DNA of 38,829 nt from an uncultured Fibrobacter sp. (GCA_947165045.1 CAMUYW010000030.1:1-38829), one strand, 5' to 3'; shown: positions 8,556-16,789, numbered from the stretch's first letter. The notes: generated by a model not told the origin, from the letters alone. Program-made: numbers and translations.

Positions 8556-9109
8556 CGTTCCTCCGGGCAAAGGGATTTTAAATAATCGCTATCGCAAACA
8601 ATAAACTTTCCGTCTTCGTTGATTTCCTTGACGCAATCATCAATCCAGGGGGCGAGGATGGACTTGCTGCTGAATTCGGATTGCATGGAGAGGTCGAACT
8701 TGATGTGGAACGCGTCGACCGTCATCAGTTCTTGCACTTCGAGGACTTCTCCGACATCGCGGCCGTCTTCGGTGTGAACGCGGAAACCTTCTAAATCGTC
8801 AATGTAATATTCGCCTTCGGGGAGCGGGAGACGTTCGGATTCGGGAATCATGACGTCGGCATTGACGAGGACTGCTACGGCTTCCGGTGTGTCGAAACCC
8901 TTGAATTTCAAGTGCCAAATCGTGTTGGCGACTTTAGCGTCTTCGAGGGTGAGTTCCAGGACTTCGCCATTCCTCTTTTTGACGCGCACGTCTTTAAGGC
9001 TCTTGCAGCGGTTTAAATCATGGGTCAGTGGCATTGCTTTGATGTAGCCCTTAACGCCATGCGCACGCATGAGCTGGCAGACGGTGATGTAATCTTGTGC
9101 GTCGGACAT
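8552..9109 (-). CDS. rimM: Ribosome maturation factor RimM
   Basis: A 185-residue 16S rRNA processing factor that binds ribosomal protein S19 during 30S head assembly. The N-terminal RimM barrel has VCQLMRAHGVKGYIKAMPLT, matching the family G-x-H-G-x-x-G/K pattern, and the C-terminal PRC-barrel-like half contains YYIDDLEGFRVHTEDG and a VLEVQ segment. It lies in the canonical order between rpsP and trmD and overlaps trmD by 4 bp. A hairpin with a T run separates it from rpsP, so its expression may be lower than that of S16. Confidence 0.93.
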   Translation of the reverse strand: MSDAQDYITVCQLMRAHGVKGYIKAMPLTHDLNRCKSLKDVRVKKRNGEVLELTLEDAKVANTIWHLKFKGFDTPEAVAVLVNADVMIPESERLPLPEGEYYIDDLEGFRVHTEDGRDVGEVLEVQELMTVDAFHIKFDLSMQSEFSSKSILAPWIDDCVKEINEDGKFIVCDSDYLKSLCPEER

Positions 9110-9140
9110 TGGAATTTAGACGAGGAAAGTTATTGCTAAA

Positions 9141-9170
9141 GAAAAAAGTCCCGTGCATGCGCACGAGACT
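9141..9170 (-). terminator. Hairpin terminator/attenuator between rpsP and rimM
   Basis: On the minus strand, AGTCTCGTGC and GCACGGGACT pair around a GCAT loop (9147-9170, one mismatch), followed by TTTTTC. It lies 17 bp after the rpsP stop codon and 32 bp before the rimM start, so it could end part of the rpsP transcripts and set the S16-to-RimM ratio. Confidence 0.7.
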
Positions 9171-9187
9171 CTTCTTTAAAAGCGCAA

Positions 9188-9601
9188 TTAAGCCTGAGCT
9201 TCTTCGGCGGCCGGAGCTTCAGCAGCTTCCTTAGCGGCCTTTTCAGCTTCGAGACGAGCCTGAGCCTTCGGGCTCAACTTTCTCTTCTTGGACTTGATTT
9301 CACGAGCGACCGGAGCCTTGCCTTCGATGGAGCGGTTGGCCTTGAGTTCGTTGAACAAGTCAGAGATGCCAGTCTTCTTGAGGAGGGACTTGACGGTGTC
9401 AGACGGCTGAGCACCGACGGAGAGCCACTTGAGGACCTTTTCCTGTTCGAAGCGGATTTCCGGCTGCTTGAGGTTCGGGTTGAAGAAACCGACCTGTTCG
9501 ATAAAGCTATCGTCGCGTGCCTTACGATTGTCGATGACGACGACGCGGTAGATCGGGTTGTGACGCTTGCCGAAGCGGGCGAGACGGATAACGGTTGCCA
9601 T
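9188..9601 (-). CDS. rpsP: 30S ribosomal protein S16 with extended C-terminal tail
   Basis: A 137-residue small-subunit protein; the core (MATVIRLARFGKRHNPIYRV, then FIEQVGFFNP and KWLSVGAQPSDTV) is standard S16. The family is usually 80-90 residues; here about 45 extra residues form an Ala/Glu/Lys-rich tail (AKEAAEAPAAEEAQA), as seen in some relatives of the Bacteroidota/FCB group. The start at 9601 has GAGG upstream; the longer frame begins far before the promoter and is rejected. It is the first gene of rpsP-rimM-trmD-rplS. Confidence 0.96.
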   Translation of the reverse strand: MATVIRLARFGKRHNPIYRVVVIDNRKARDDSFIEQVGFFNPNLKQPEIRFEQEKVLKWLSVGAQPSDTVKSLLKKTGISDLFNELKANRSIEGKAPVAREIKSKKRKLSPKAQARLEAEKAAKEAAEAPAAEEAQA

Positions 9602-9658
9602 TTTATACCTCTTATTTGGGGTTCCCGAATAATCGGGGTTTTTGTTCTTTTGATGCCA

Positions 9659-9687
9659 AATATAGTAAAGTCGCTTTTGTGTGTAAA
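9659..9687 (-). promoter_or_regulatory. Promoter of the rpsP-rimM-trmD-rplS operon
   Basis: Minus strand: -35 TTTACA (9682-9687), exactly 17 bp spacer, -10 TATATT (9659-9664). The start of rpsP is 57 bases beyond. It is one of the two best sigma-70-type promoters readable in the window. Confidence 0.65.
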
Positions 9688-9832
9688 GGACGGCAATGTA
9701 AAAAATTCCGTCATTTACATATAAAATAATTTGCAAGTGTGCGGATTTTGGGGCAAAAATGGGTCGAAAAAGCCGAAAAATGCTGCAAAAATGTCGAAAT
9801 TTGGCGAAAATCGCGGATTTTGAATGGCTCGC

Positions 9833-9859
9833 AAAAAAAATGCCCGCTTGGTCGCGGGC
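9833..9859 (-). terminator. Rho-independent terminator after ffh
   Basis: Minus strand: GCCCGC-GACCAA-GCGGGC stem (9842-9859) followed by a run of eight T, seven bases after the ffh stop codon. Confidence 0.85.
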
Positions 9860-9865
9860 GCTTGA

Positions 9866-11230
9866 TTATCTCTTTTTCTTCTTGTTTTTGTCTTTAGGCG
9901 GCGTGTAATTCGAACCGATGGTGCCACCGTTGTTCTGCCTTTTGGCGAAATCGCCCACCTTTTTGAACATTTCCTTCATGCTTTCGTACTGCTTGAGCAC
10001 CGCGTTCACGCGGGCGGCATCCGTGCCGGACCCCTTTGCAATACGGGCCTTGCGGCTACCGTCGATAATCTGCGGCTTCTTGCGTTCCTTCGGAGTCATG
10101 GAACTGAGCACCGCTTCCACGTAGACGAGTTGCTTTTCGTCAATCTGGTCGAGCGGGAGCTTGTTGAGGCCCGGAATGAGGCTCAAAATGTCCTTGATGC
10201 GACCGAGCTTCTTGATGGTGCGGAGCTGTTTCAAGAAGTCGTTCAAGTCGAACGTGTTGTTGAGAATCTTCTTCTTAAGGTCCTTGGCGTCCTTTTCGTC
10301 GATGACCTGCTGAGCCTTTTCAACGAGAGAGACCACGTCGCCCATGCCGAGAATGCGGCTTGCCATGCGGTCCGGGTGGAAAAGGTCGATTTCGTTCAGC
10401 TTTTCGCCAACGCCGATAAAGCATATAGGCACGCCCGTCATCTTCTTGATGCTGAGGGCTGCACCGCCGCGGGTATCGCCATCCATCTTCGAGAGGCAGA
10501 CGCCCGTGAAGTTCAGGCGGTTCCAGAACGTTTCGGCGACGTTCACGGCTTCCTGACCGATCATAGCGTCGGCGACGAAAAGAATTTCGTCCGGGTGGAC
10601 CGCTTCGCGAGCCTTTTCAAGTTCCTGCATCAACTCTTCGTCGATCTGCAAGCGGCCTGCGGTATCGTAAATCACGAGGTCAAAGCCGTTGTCCTTCGCG
10701 TACTGGTAACCGTGCTTGATGATTTCGACCGGATTGCCCTGGCCTTCGTCATAAACCGGAACGCCGATGGACTTGCCGAGCACCTGCAACTGCTTGATTG
10801 CGGCCGGACGGTACACGTCGGCTGCGACAAGGAGCGGCTTCCTCTTCTTCTTGCTGCGCATCCAAAGGGCAATCTTGCCTGCGAAAGTCGTCTTACCCGA
10901 ACCCTGGAGACCGACCATCATGAAGCCCAACGGAGCGGGGCCGGAAAGGTTGATTTCCTTAGTTTCGCCACCCATGACGGCAACGAGCTCGTCGTGGATG
11001 ATCTTTACAATCTGCTGACCCGGCGTCACGGAATTGAGCACTTCGGCGCCCATGGACTTTTCCTTGACGGCCTTGACGAAGTCGCGGGTGACGTTGAAGT
11101 TCACGTCGGCGGCGAGGAATGCGCGACGGACTTCACGCAGCGATTCGGCCACGTTTTCTTCGGTGAGTTTGCCCTGTCCACGCAGGTTCTTGAGGGTATT
11201 TTCTAGAGAATCAGTCAGTTGTGAAAACAT
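9866..11230 (-). CDS. ffh: Signal recognition particle protein Ffh (SRP54)
   Basis: A 454-residue GTPase that binds 4.5S RNA and signal sequences and delivers ribosomes to FtsY at the membrane. The order is N domain (1-90), G domain with GLQGSGKTT (about 108-116), DTAGR and SKMDGD, and an M domain with the SRP RNA-binding and Met-rich part ending in a Lys-rich tail. The start at 11230 (MFSQLTDSLEN) is the family start. There is no Shine-Dalgarno; instead a TATATT -10 box ends nine bases before the ATG, suggesting a leaderless or nearly leaderless mRNA. It precedes rpsP in the usual order but has its own terminator. Confidence 0.97.
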   Translation of the reverse strand: MFSQLTDSLENTLKNLRGQGKLTEENVAESLREVRRAFLAADVNFNVTRDFVKAVKEKSMGAEVLNSVTPGQQIVKIIHDELVAVMGGETKEINLSGPAPLGFMMVGLQGSGKTTFAGKIALWMRSKKKRKPLLVAADVYRPAAIKQLQVLGKSIGVPVYDEGQGNPVEIIKHGYQYAKDNGFDLVIYDTAGRLQIDEELMQELEKAREAVHPDEILFVADAMIGQEAVNVAETFWNRLNFTGVCLSKMDGDTRGGAALSIKKMTGVPICFIGVGEKLNEIDLFHPDRMASRILGMGDVVSLVEKAQQVIDEKDAKDLKKKILNNTFDLNDFLKQLRTIKKLGRIKDILSLIPGLNKLPLDQIDEKQLVYVEAVLSSMTPKERKKPQIIDGSRKARIAKGSGTDAARVNAVLKQYESMKEMFKKVGDFAKRQNNGGTIGSNYTPPKDKNKKKKR

Positions 11231-11239
11231 AGTGCGGCA

Positions 11240-11245
11240 AATATA
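11240..11245 (-). promoter_or_regulatory. -10 box (TATATT) immediately upstream of ffh
   Basis: Minus strand TATATTTGC with nine bases between the box and the ffh ATG. The predicted transcription start would fall 2-3 bases from the start codon. An AT-rich stretch replaces any recognisable -35. Confidence 0.45.
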
Positions 11246-11264
11246 GAATATTAGACGAAAAAAT

Positions 11265-11293
11265 AAAAAAGGGACGGTTGAATAACCGGTCCC
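11265..11293 (-). terminator. Rho-independent terminator after the AGCS symporter
   Basis: Minus strand: GGGACCGGTT-ATTC-AACCGTCCC (one bulged C) followed by TTTTTT, 25 bases after the symporter stop codon. Confidence 0.8.
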
Positions 11294-11318
11294 TAATTGC
11301 AGTTCTTGTTGCGAACTT

Positions 11319-12752
11319 TTAAAGCTTTTGGCCTTTGTTCCAGTAATCGGTTGGCTGTTCGACGCCGCAATCCTTGGCGATGTAGACGGGTTCAAGCCCT
11401 TTCTTTCGCTGGTCGGTGTAGTTCTTGAGCGCCTTGATCGCGATTGGCGAAAGAATCAAGATGACCGGGATGTTCACGAGGACCATGAGGCCTTGGCAAA
11501 GGTCTGCGCTGTCCCAGGCGAATGATGCGGTAGAAATCGCTCCGAGGAAAACGATGAGAGTGGCAATGGACTTGAAAATATTTCGTGTTAATTTGTCAGG
11601 ACGCTTGTTCATGATAAAGCGGAGGCAGCCTTCGGTATAGTAGTAGTTGCCGATGAGTGTCGTATAGCCAAATAAGCACATCGAGAACGAGATGAAGATG
11701 GCCCCGTTTGCGCCGAGGACGGAGGCGAGGGACTTTTGAACATAGATGATGCCGGAAATGTCCTTGGTCGGCTCGATGTTGCACGAGAGGCACATGAGGG
11801 CGGTAGCCGAGCAGATGAGGAGCGTATCGATGAACACGGAGAGCGACTGGACGAACCCTTGCTTGACCGGGTGAGAAACGCTCGCGCTTGCACTTGCGTT
11901 CGGGGCGGAACCCATACCGGCTTCGTTGGAGTAGAGACCGCGCTTGATACCGTACATGATGCAGCTTCCGGCGAATCCGCCGAGTCCTGCGTCAAACGAG
12001 AAGGCGTCCTTGAAAATAAGTCCGAACATCGCCGGAATGTTTGAAATGTTGTAAATCACAATGCCGAATGCAACGAGAACGTAGATGGTTCCCATGAACG
12101 GCACGAGGTAACTTGTGATGGTGGAAATCTTCTTGGCGCCGCCCCAGATGCAGATGGCGAAGGCGATTGTCAAGATGATGCCGATGATAATCGGGGTCGT
12201 GGTTTTATCGTAAAAATAGTAGCCGGTGAACGAATCCTGGATGTTGTAGGAGGCGAGGAGGTTGTAACCGACAATGTAGGTGATGAGCACGAATACTGAA
12301 AAGAGGATGCCGAGCCAACGCTTGCCGAGTGCGGTCTGGATGTAGTAAGAGGGGCCACCGTAAGAGTGCCCGGTTTCGGAATCGTGACGCTTGTAAATTT
12401 GGGCGAGCGTTGATTCTACGAATGCGGAGGCTGCACCGAGGATGGCGATAAGCCACATCCAAAAGATGGCACCCGGGCCGCCGAGGCAAATGGCGGATGA
12501 CACGCCGACGATGTTGCCGGTGCCGACTCGTGAGGCGGTCGAGACCATCAATGCCGCAAATGACGAAATCCCATGCATGTGCAGAGGTTTTTCGCGAGTG
12601 ACGCGGAATGTTTCAATCAGGTAGCGGACTTGCGGAAATCCCAAACGGACAGAAAGGAATACCCCGGCTACAATCAAAAATAGCGGAATGATGTAGTAGT
12701 CGTAAAGGGCGGTGTTGAATATCGAGACTATTGAGTGGATAAAATCAGTCAT
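11319..12752 (-). CDS. Sodium:alanine (amino acid) symporter, AGCS family
   Basis: A 477-residue inner-membrane transporter taking up alanine, glycine or a related amino acid with Na+. The AGCS signature is evident in SRVGTGNIVGVSSAICLGGPGA, read in two pieces around residue 65-90, followed by many hydrophobic spans, GGPSYYIQTALG and SNEAGMGSAPNASA. The start at 12752 is preceded by AGGAG at 6 bases; the longer frame would run into the divergent gene. It is divergent from an aminotransferase with only 47 bp between start codons, which suggests joint handling of an amino acid. A terminator follows. Confidence 0.88.
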   Translation of the reverse strand: MTDFIHSIVSIFNTALYDYYIIPLFLIVAGVFLSVRLGFPQVRYLIETFRVTREKPLHMHGISSFAALMVSTASRVGTGNIVGVSSAICLGGPGAIFWMWLIAILGAASAFVESTLAQIYKRHDSETGHSYGGPSYYIQTALGKRWLGILFSVFVLITYIVGYNLLASYNIQDSFTGYYFYDKTTTPIIIGIILTIAFAICIWGGAKKISTITSYLVPFMGTIYVLVAFGIVIYNISNIPAMFGLIFKDAFSFDAGLGGFAGSCIMYGIKRGLYSNEAGMGSAPNASASASVSHPVKQGFVQSLSVFIDTLLICSATALMCLSCNIEPTKDISGIIYVQKSLASVLGANGAIFISFSMCLFGYTTLIGNYYYTEGCLRFIMNKRPDKLTRNIFKSIATLIVFLGAISTASFAWDSADLCQGLMVLVNIPVILILSPIAIKALKNYTDQRKKGLEPVYIAKDCGVEQPTDYWNKGQKL

Positions 12753-12775
12753 GTCATTCTCCTGTCTATTTAAAG

Positions 12776-12781
12776 TATAAT
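12776..12781 (+). promoter_or_regulatory. Consensus -10 box in the divergent symporter/aminotransferase gap
   Basis: A perfect TATAAT on the plus strand, 18 bases before the aminotransferase ATG at 12800. The opposite strand in the same spot reads TATTATACT, so the two divergent promoters may overlap and compete. Confidence 0.4.
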
Positions 12782-12799
12782 ATTTTTTAAATTTGGTGC

Positions 12800-14014
12800 A
12801 TGCAACCGTTAAGTCAACGCACCGAAACATTTACTGATTCTGTTATTCGTAGAATGACCCGTATCGCCAATGCGTGCGGGGCAATTAATTTGTCGCAGGG
12901 GTTCCCTGATTTTGATCCGCCGGAAGCGCTGACGAAACGCCTTTCGGAAGTCGCTTTGACGGGACCGCACCAGTATGCGATTACATTTGGCGCACAGAAT
13001 TTCCGTGAAGCGCTGAGCGACAAGCAGTTCCATTTTAGCGGGCTGCGCTACGATCCGCAAAAAGAGATTGTGATTACTTGCGGCAGTACCGAAGCGATGA
13101 TGGCTTCAATGATGTCGGTGTGCAACCCGGGCGATAAGGTGGTACTGTTCTCGCCGTTCTACGAGAACTATTCCGCGGATTCGATTCTTTGCGGGGCGAC
13201 TCCCGTTTATGTGCCGCTTTCGCCTGTGGACTTGAGCTTTGATGCGAATGTCTTGGAAAGTGCGATGGCGCAGCCGGGCGTGAAGGCGCTTGTGTTGTGC
13301 AATCCGGCAAATCCGAGCGGTAAGGTCTTTACACACGAAGAGCTTTCGATCATCGCATCGCTTGCAATCAAGTACGACTTGTATGTGATTACGGATGAGG
13401 TTTACGAGCATATCGTTTTCGCTCCGCATCGTCATACTTACATTGCAACGCTCCCGGGAATGTTCGAGCGCACGATTGAATGTAGCAGCTTGAGCAAGAC
13501 CTACTCGATTACGGGCTGGCGTTTGGGCTACGTGCTTGCGGCGGAACCGGTTATGGAACGCATCAAGAAGGTTCATGACTTTTTGACGGTCGGTGCTGCG
13601 GCTCCGTTGATGGAAGCTGCTGTGACGGCGCTCCGATTTGACGACTCGTACTATACGGGTTTGCAGGCACATTACACGCACATGAAGGATGTGTTTACGA
13701 ACGGACTCCGCAATCTCGGTTTGCGTTTTACCGAACCGCAAGGCGCTTACTTTGTGCTAATTGATATTAGCGAATTCGGGTATGGCTCGCGCAGTTCCGT
13801 GGGCGATTCTCGCGATTGCGCGGCATCCGGTGATAAGCCGGACGAAAAATTCTGCATCGACATGGCGCAAAAGGTCGGTGTCGCTGCTGTTCCTGGCTCA
13901 AGCTTCTTCCGCGAACCGGTGGATCATCTTGTGCGTCTTCACTTTGCAAAGAAAGACGAAACGCTTTACGAAGCTCTCAATCGTCTTGAAAACTTGAAGA
14001 AGTTGAAAAAATAG
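12800..14014 (+). CDS. Pyridoxal-phosphate aminotransferase, class I/II (KAT/methionine-aminotransferase-like)
   Basis: A 404-residue fold-type I aminotransferase. The opening AINLSQGFPDFDPPEAL is typical of the kynurenine/glutamine and methionine aminotransferase group (YbdL-like) rather than classical AspC. The PLP residues are visible: NPANPSGK (168-175), ITDEVY with Asp199, and the Schiff-base Lys233 in SLSKTYSITGWRLGY. A 20-residue insertion near 325-350 (SRSSVGDSRDCAASGD) is unusual. No Shine-Dalgarno is evident. The divergent symporter hints at a shared amino-acid substrate; the actual amino donor cannot be read from sequence. Confidence 0.85.
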   Translation: MQPLSQRTETFTDSVIRRMTRIANACGAINLSQGFPDFDPPEALTKRLSEVALTGPHQYAITFGAQNFREALSDKQFHFSGLRYDPQKEIVITCGSTEAMMASMMSVCNPGDKVVLFSPFYENYSADSILCGATPVYVPLSPVDLSFDANVLESAMAQPGVKALVLCNPANPSGKVFTHEELSIIASLAIKYDLYVITDEVYEHIVFAPHRHTYIATLPGMFERTIECSSLSKTYSITGWRLGYVLAAEPVMERIKKVHDFLTVGAAAPLMEAAVTALRFDDSYYTGLQAHYTHMKDVFTNGLRNLGLRFTEPQGAYFVLIDISEFGYGSRSSVGDSRDCAASGDKPDEKFCIDMAQKVGVAAVPGSSFFREPVDHLVRLHFAKKDETLYEALNRLENLKKLKK

Positions 14015-14035
14015 TTTGTTTTATTTAATTTATTT

Positions 14036-14067
14036 AAAAAGTGCGGCGCAATGCTGCACTTTTTTTG
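14036..14067 (+). terminator. Rho-independent terminator after the aminotransferase
   Basis: A 12-bp stem AAAAAGTGCGGC / GCTGCACTTTTT around a GCAAT loop, followed by more T residues, about 20 bases after the stop codon. Confidence 0.88.
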
Positions 14068-14111
14068 TTTTGTTATAAAAAAAATGTATCATCCGTAATG
14101 AAATAATAGTA

Positions 14112-14141
14112 TTGGACAAAGGCCTTTGCAGAATCTATCAT
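14112..14141 (+). promoter_or_regulatory. Promoter with a 12-bp palindrome in its spacer, before the His-rich hydrolase
   Basis: -35 TTGGAC (14112-14117), 18-bp spacer, -10 TATCAT (14136-14141). The perfect palindrome CAAAGGCCTTTG (14117-14128) begins at the last base of the -35 box and fills the first part of the spacer, a typical place for an operator. GGAGG precedes the start codon at 14181. Confidence 0.5.
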
Positions 14142-14180
14142 TGAGCCTGTTCAAAAATCAATTCAACAACGGAGGATTCA

Positions 14181-15548
14181 ATGAATATCAATAAAAATCG
14201 CACGAAGTTCTCGACTATCATTTTGGCTTCTATCCTTTCTCTTTCGGCATGTTCTGATGACGATTCAAACTCTGTCGCAGCACCAACCTCCGATGAACAT
14301 CATGCTGCTGAAGAACATTCTAGCTCTACCGATGAACATTCCCATCACGCTACGGAATCTGGCGAGCATAAATCTGAATCAAGTGGCTTGACGCTTGGCG
14401 ATGAAAATATTAAAGACGGCATCATCTTGTTGCAAGATACGACGATTGATGGCGTTTTGACGGTAAATGCTTCAACGCCCGGCGCAACCGTTCTGAAAAA
14501 TGTCAAGGTTACGGGAAACCTGTTGATTAAGCGAGCTGGCCGTGTCGATTTTTCGGGTAGCGCCGATGTCGTTCATGTGGGTAGCAGCAAAACCGATGTC
14601 TACGCTTTTGAAGATGTCGCTCAGGTGAATGGCCATCATTTTATGGGCAAGAACAATACCTTTACGACCAAGAGGTTCTCAGATTATCAAGAAGTCGACT
14701 GGACCGAAAAGGCTACGCATTTGTCTACGGGAATTCATTTGTCTTACACGGTCACTGGTGATGAAAAGGGAACTCCTGTTGTCTTGATTCACGGTCTTGC
14801 TGATGGACGCGTTTCTTGGTCGCAGGTGGCGCCTGCGCTTGCAAAGAAGGGCTACCGCGTTTATGTTCCTGAACTCCGCGGTAACGGAAAAACAGACAAG
14901 CCTATCGAAGAATCTGCTTATGATGTCAAGGAATTGACTCTCGATATCGCTGCCTTTATCGATAAGCTTGAACTGAAGAAACCGCATATCGTCGGTCATT
15001 CCTTTGGTTCGTTTGTCGCTCAGGAATTGGCTGTTTCGCATGCGGATAAAATCGGATCCATCACGTTGATTGGTTCTGCCGCTGCAGTCGATAAGAAGAA
15101 TTCTACCATAGATTGGCTTGTGAACGGCACCTACGATGACTCTTTCAATGGCGTTTACGCTTATGATTCAACGCAAAAACTTCCTGAAGCATTCTTTGAA
15201 AAGTGGGGCAACAGCACGAATCCAGATAAGGATTTCCAGACCGCTCGTTTGGAACATTTAAAGCAAGTTCCGTATTACGCATGGAAATTCCTTGCCAAGA
15301 GCTTTGTCGCAGTTGACAACGCCAAGCGCCTTTCTTCGATTTCGTCGAATGTCCAAATCATTTGGGGCTCAAAGGATGCTTTGTTCAACAAGGATGCCCA
15401 AAAGACTTTGCAAGATGCACTTACGAAGGCGAAGAAAGTCGTGTTCCATGAAGTCGAAGGCGCTGACCACAACACGCATTGGGGTTCCGCTACAGATGTC
15501 GAAACGGTAACAGGCTATATCGACGGCTTTATCAAGGATCAAAAGTAA
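14181..15548 (+). CDS. Alpha/beta-hydrolase lipoprotein with His-rich linker
   Basis: A 455-residue predicted lipoprotein: lipobox LSAC with Cys24, then an acidic linker with seven His between residues 40 and 63 (DEHHAAEEH, DEHSHH, GEH). Residues about 70-150 show short repeats such as GVLTVNAS, ATVLKNVKVTGNLLIK that look like a small parallel beta-helix. Residues 180-455 form an alpha/beta hydrolase with oxyanion HGLADG, nucleophile Ser274 in GHSFGS, an acidic residue in WGSKDALF (near 400) and His in GADHNTHW (near 430). Substrate is unknown. The His-rich linker could bind metal ions or simply be a spacer. It heads a group with a Met-rich outer-membrane-like protein and a small CC protein. 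Confidence 0.75.
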   Translation: MNINKNRTKFSTIILASILSLSACSDDDSNSVAAPTSDEHHAAEEHSSSTDEHSHHATESGEHKSESSGLTLGDENIKDGIILLQDTTIDGVLTVNASTPGATVLKNVKVTGNLLIKRAGRVDFSGSADVVHVGSSKTDVYAFEDVAQVNGHHFMGKNNTFTTKRFSDYQEVDWTEKATHLSTGIHLSYTVTGDEKGTPVVLIHGLADGRVSWSQVAPALAKKGYRVYVPELRGNGKTDKPIEESAYDVKELTLDIAAFIDKLELKKPHIVGHSFGSFVAQELAVSHADKIGSITLIGSAAAVDKKNSTIDWLVNGTYDDSFNGVYAYDSTQKLPEAFFEKWGNSTNPDKDFQTARLEHLKQVPYYAWKFLAKSFVAVDNAKRLSSISSNVQIIWGSKDALFNKDAQKTLQDALTKAKKVVFHEVEGADHNTHWGSATDVETVTGYIDGFIKDQK

Positions 15549-15566
15549 TTAAACATTTTAGTGAGG

Positions 15567-15596
15567 GGGTATCTGTAACAAGGTGCCCTTTTTTTT
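15567..15596 (+). terminator. Hairpin terminator directly abutting the next start codon
   Basis: GGGTATCT / AGGTGCCC (8 bp, two G-U pairs, loop GTAACA) followed by eight T. Only three bases separate the T run from the ATG at 15600, so the second gene has no room for a Shine-Dalgarno. Confidence 0.7.
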
Positions 15597-15599
15597 ATT

Positions 15600-16781
15600 A
15601 TGAATAAAAGAATTCTAATTTGCATTTTGTTGCTGGTTGGAACCGTTTTTTCTGAAATCCGCCCGAAGTTAGATCTTTCGGGAATGGTGATGGTTCACGC
15701 ATACGCCGACTGGAATACGGACGAGTCTAAGGTGATTCACCGTTTTGAATCTATGCTAGATTTGGACTTTGACCTTCGTTTTAACGATCGCTGGTTTGCA
15801 TGGCTTGAACTCGAAGCGATGGGGATGGCGATGAACGGAATGGAGGATATGGAAGGGATGGACATGGGCGATGAATCGTCTATGGATCCCGTAAATCCTG
15901 CTGTTGTCTTTAATGGCGCGTATATTCAATACACTCGTTCGGAACGCACTTTCTTTCGCGTTGGTGACTTGAAATTTTTTGAAGGTATTTTCAAGAATTA
16001 TTATGATTTCGGGGATCCGCGCGATGACGCTGCAGGCATTTCGCAAAAGACGATTCGCGGTTTAGAATTCCAGTGGAACGGATTGCAATTTGATATAGGT
16101 TTTGGCACTGCGGGCAATGACCAAAGTTGCCATTACCATTTCATGTTTGGCGAGTACATGGGAATGGATTGTCAGGAAGGTTATACGTATGAAGTTCATG
16201 CGGCGTACGACTTAGAAATTGCAAATCAAGTTTTCCGTCCTTATTTTGATTACAAAAGCTATCAGCGTAAAGACTACAATGAACTTTATGCAGGCTTGGA
16301 TGTATCGCTTGCGTTTGGCCCTTTTGCGTTCCATGGACTATACGGGTTCCATTCCGTGTTCCTTGCGAGTGACGATGCTGTCTCGAACCACGTCTTGCTT
16401 GTAGAACCGTCGTTCGAAATTTCAAGATTTTGCATTCTCGGTTCTGTGTTCTATGCATTTATTGACGATCCGGTGCGTACAAGTTTAGAAATCACTTCAC
16501 GACCGGAATACTTTTTTGCCGCCATAGAACCGAGCGTTGCCGTGAATGAATATTGGAGTATCGGAGTTCCTTTGGAATTGCACACGAACAGCTTGGATAA
16601 AAAGGTTGATTTGGGTTCTGTGCGTGTTGGCGGGCGTTTCTACTTTAACGTTCCCGATTACAAAATCAACATCATTTCGATGGTGCTTGCGGATATTCCG
16701 TATGGTGACGATTGGCCGTCAGAAGAGAATAAAAATGATCCTTCCTTTATCTTTGGTGTAGAAGCGATGTTTGATTTCTAG
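15600..16781 (+). CDS. Outer-membrane beta-barrel-like protein with Met-rich loop
   Basis: A 393-residue exported protein: signal peptide (ICILLLVGTVFSE), then alternating amphipathic strands typical of a porin-like barrel and a terminal aromatic, GVEAMFDF, as expected for outer-membrane insertion. Residues 74-95 hold eight Met (AMGMAMNGM, MEDMEGMDMG) mixed with acidic residues, a composition reminiscent of copper-handling proteins such as CopB/PcoB. No specific family is recognised. It follows the His-rich hydrolase after a terminator-like hairpin and precedes a small CC protein at 8 bp. It has no visible Shine-Dalgarno, yet the signal peptide supports this start. Confidence 0.65.
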   Translation: MNKRILICILLLVGTVFSEIRPKLDLSGMVMVHAYADWNTDESKVIHRFESMLDLDFDLRFNDRWFAWLELEAMGMAMNGMEDMEGMDMGDESSMDPVNPAVVFNGAYIQYTRSERTFFRVGDLKFFEGIFKNYYDFGDPRDDAAGISQKTIRGLEFQWNGLQFDIGFGTAGNDQSCHYHFMFGEYMGMDCQEGYTYEVHAAYDLEIANQVFRPYFDYKSYQRKDYNELYAGLDVSLAFGPFAFHGLYGFHSVFLASDDAVSNHVLLVEPSFEISRFCILGSVFYAFIDDPVRTSLEITSRPEYFFAAIEPSVAVNEYWSIGVPLELHTNSLDKKVDLGSVRVGGRFYFNVPDYKINIISMVLADIPYGDDWPSEENKNDPSFIFGVEAMFDF

Positions 16782-16789
16782 AGGTTTTC

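Noticed and set aside
10130..11206. A 358-codon ORF on the plus strand opposite ffh
   Set aside because: Overlaps ffh fully, lacks family motifs or a Shine-Dalgarno, and follows from the codon pattern of ffh.
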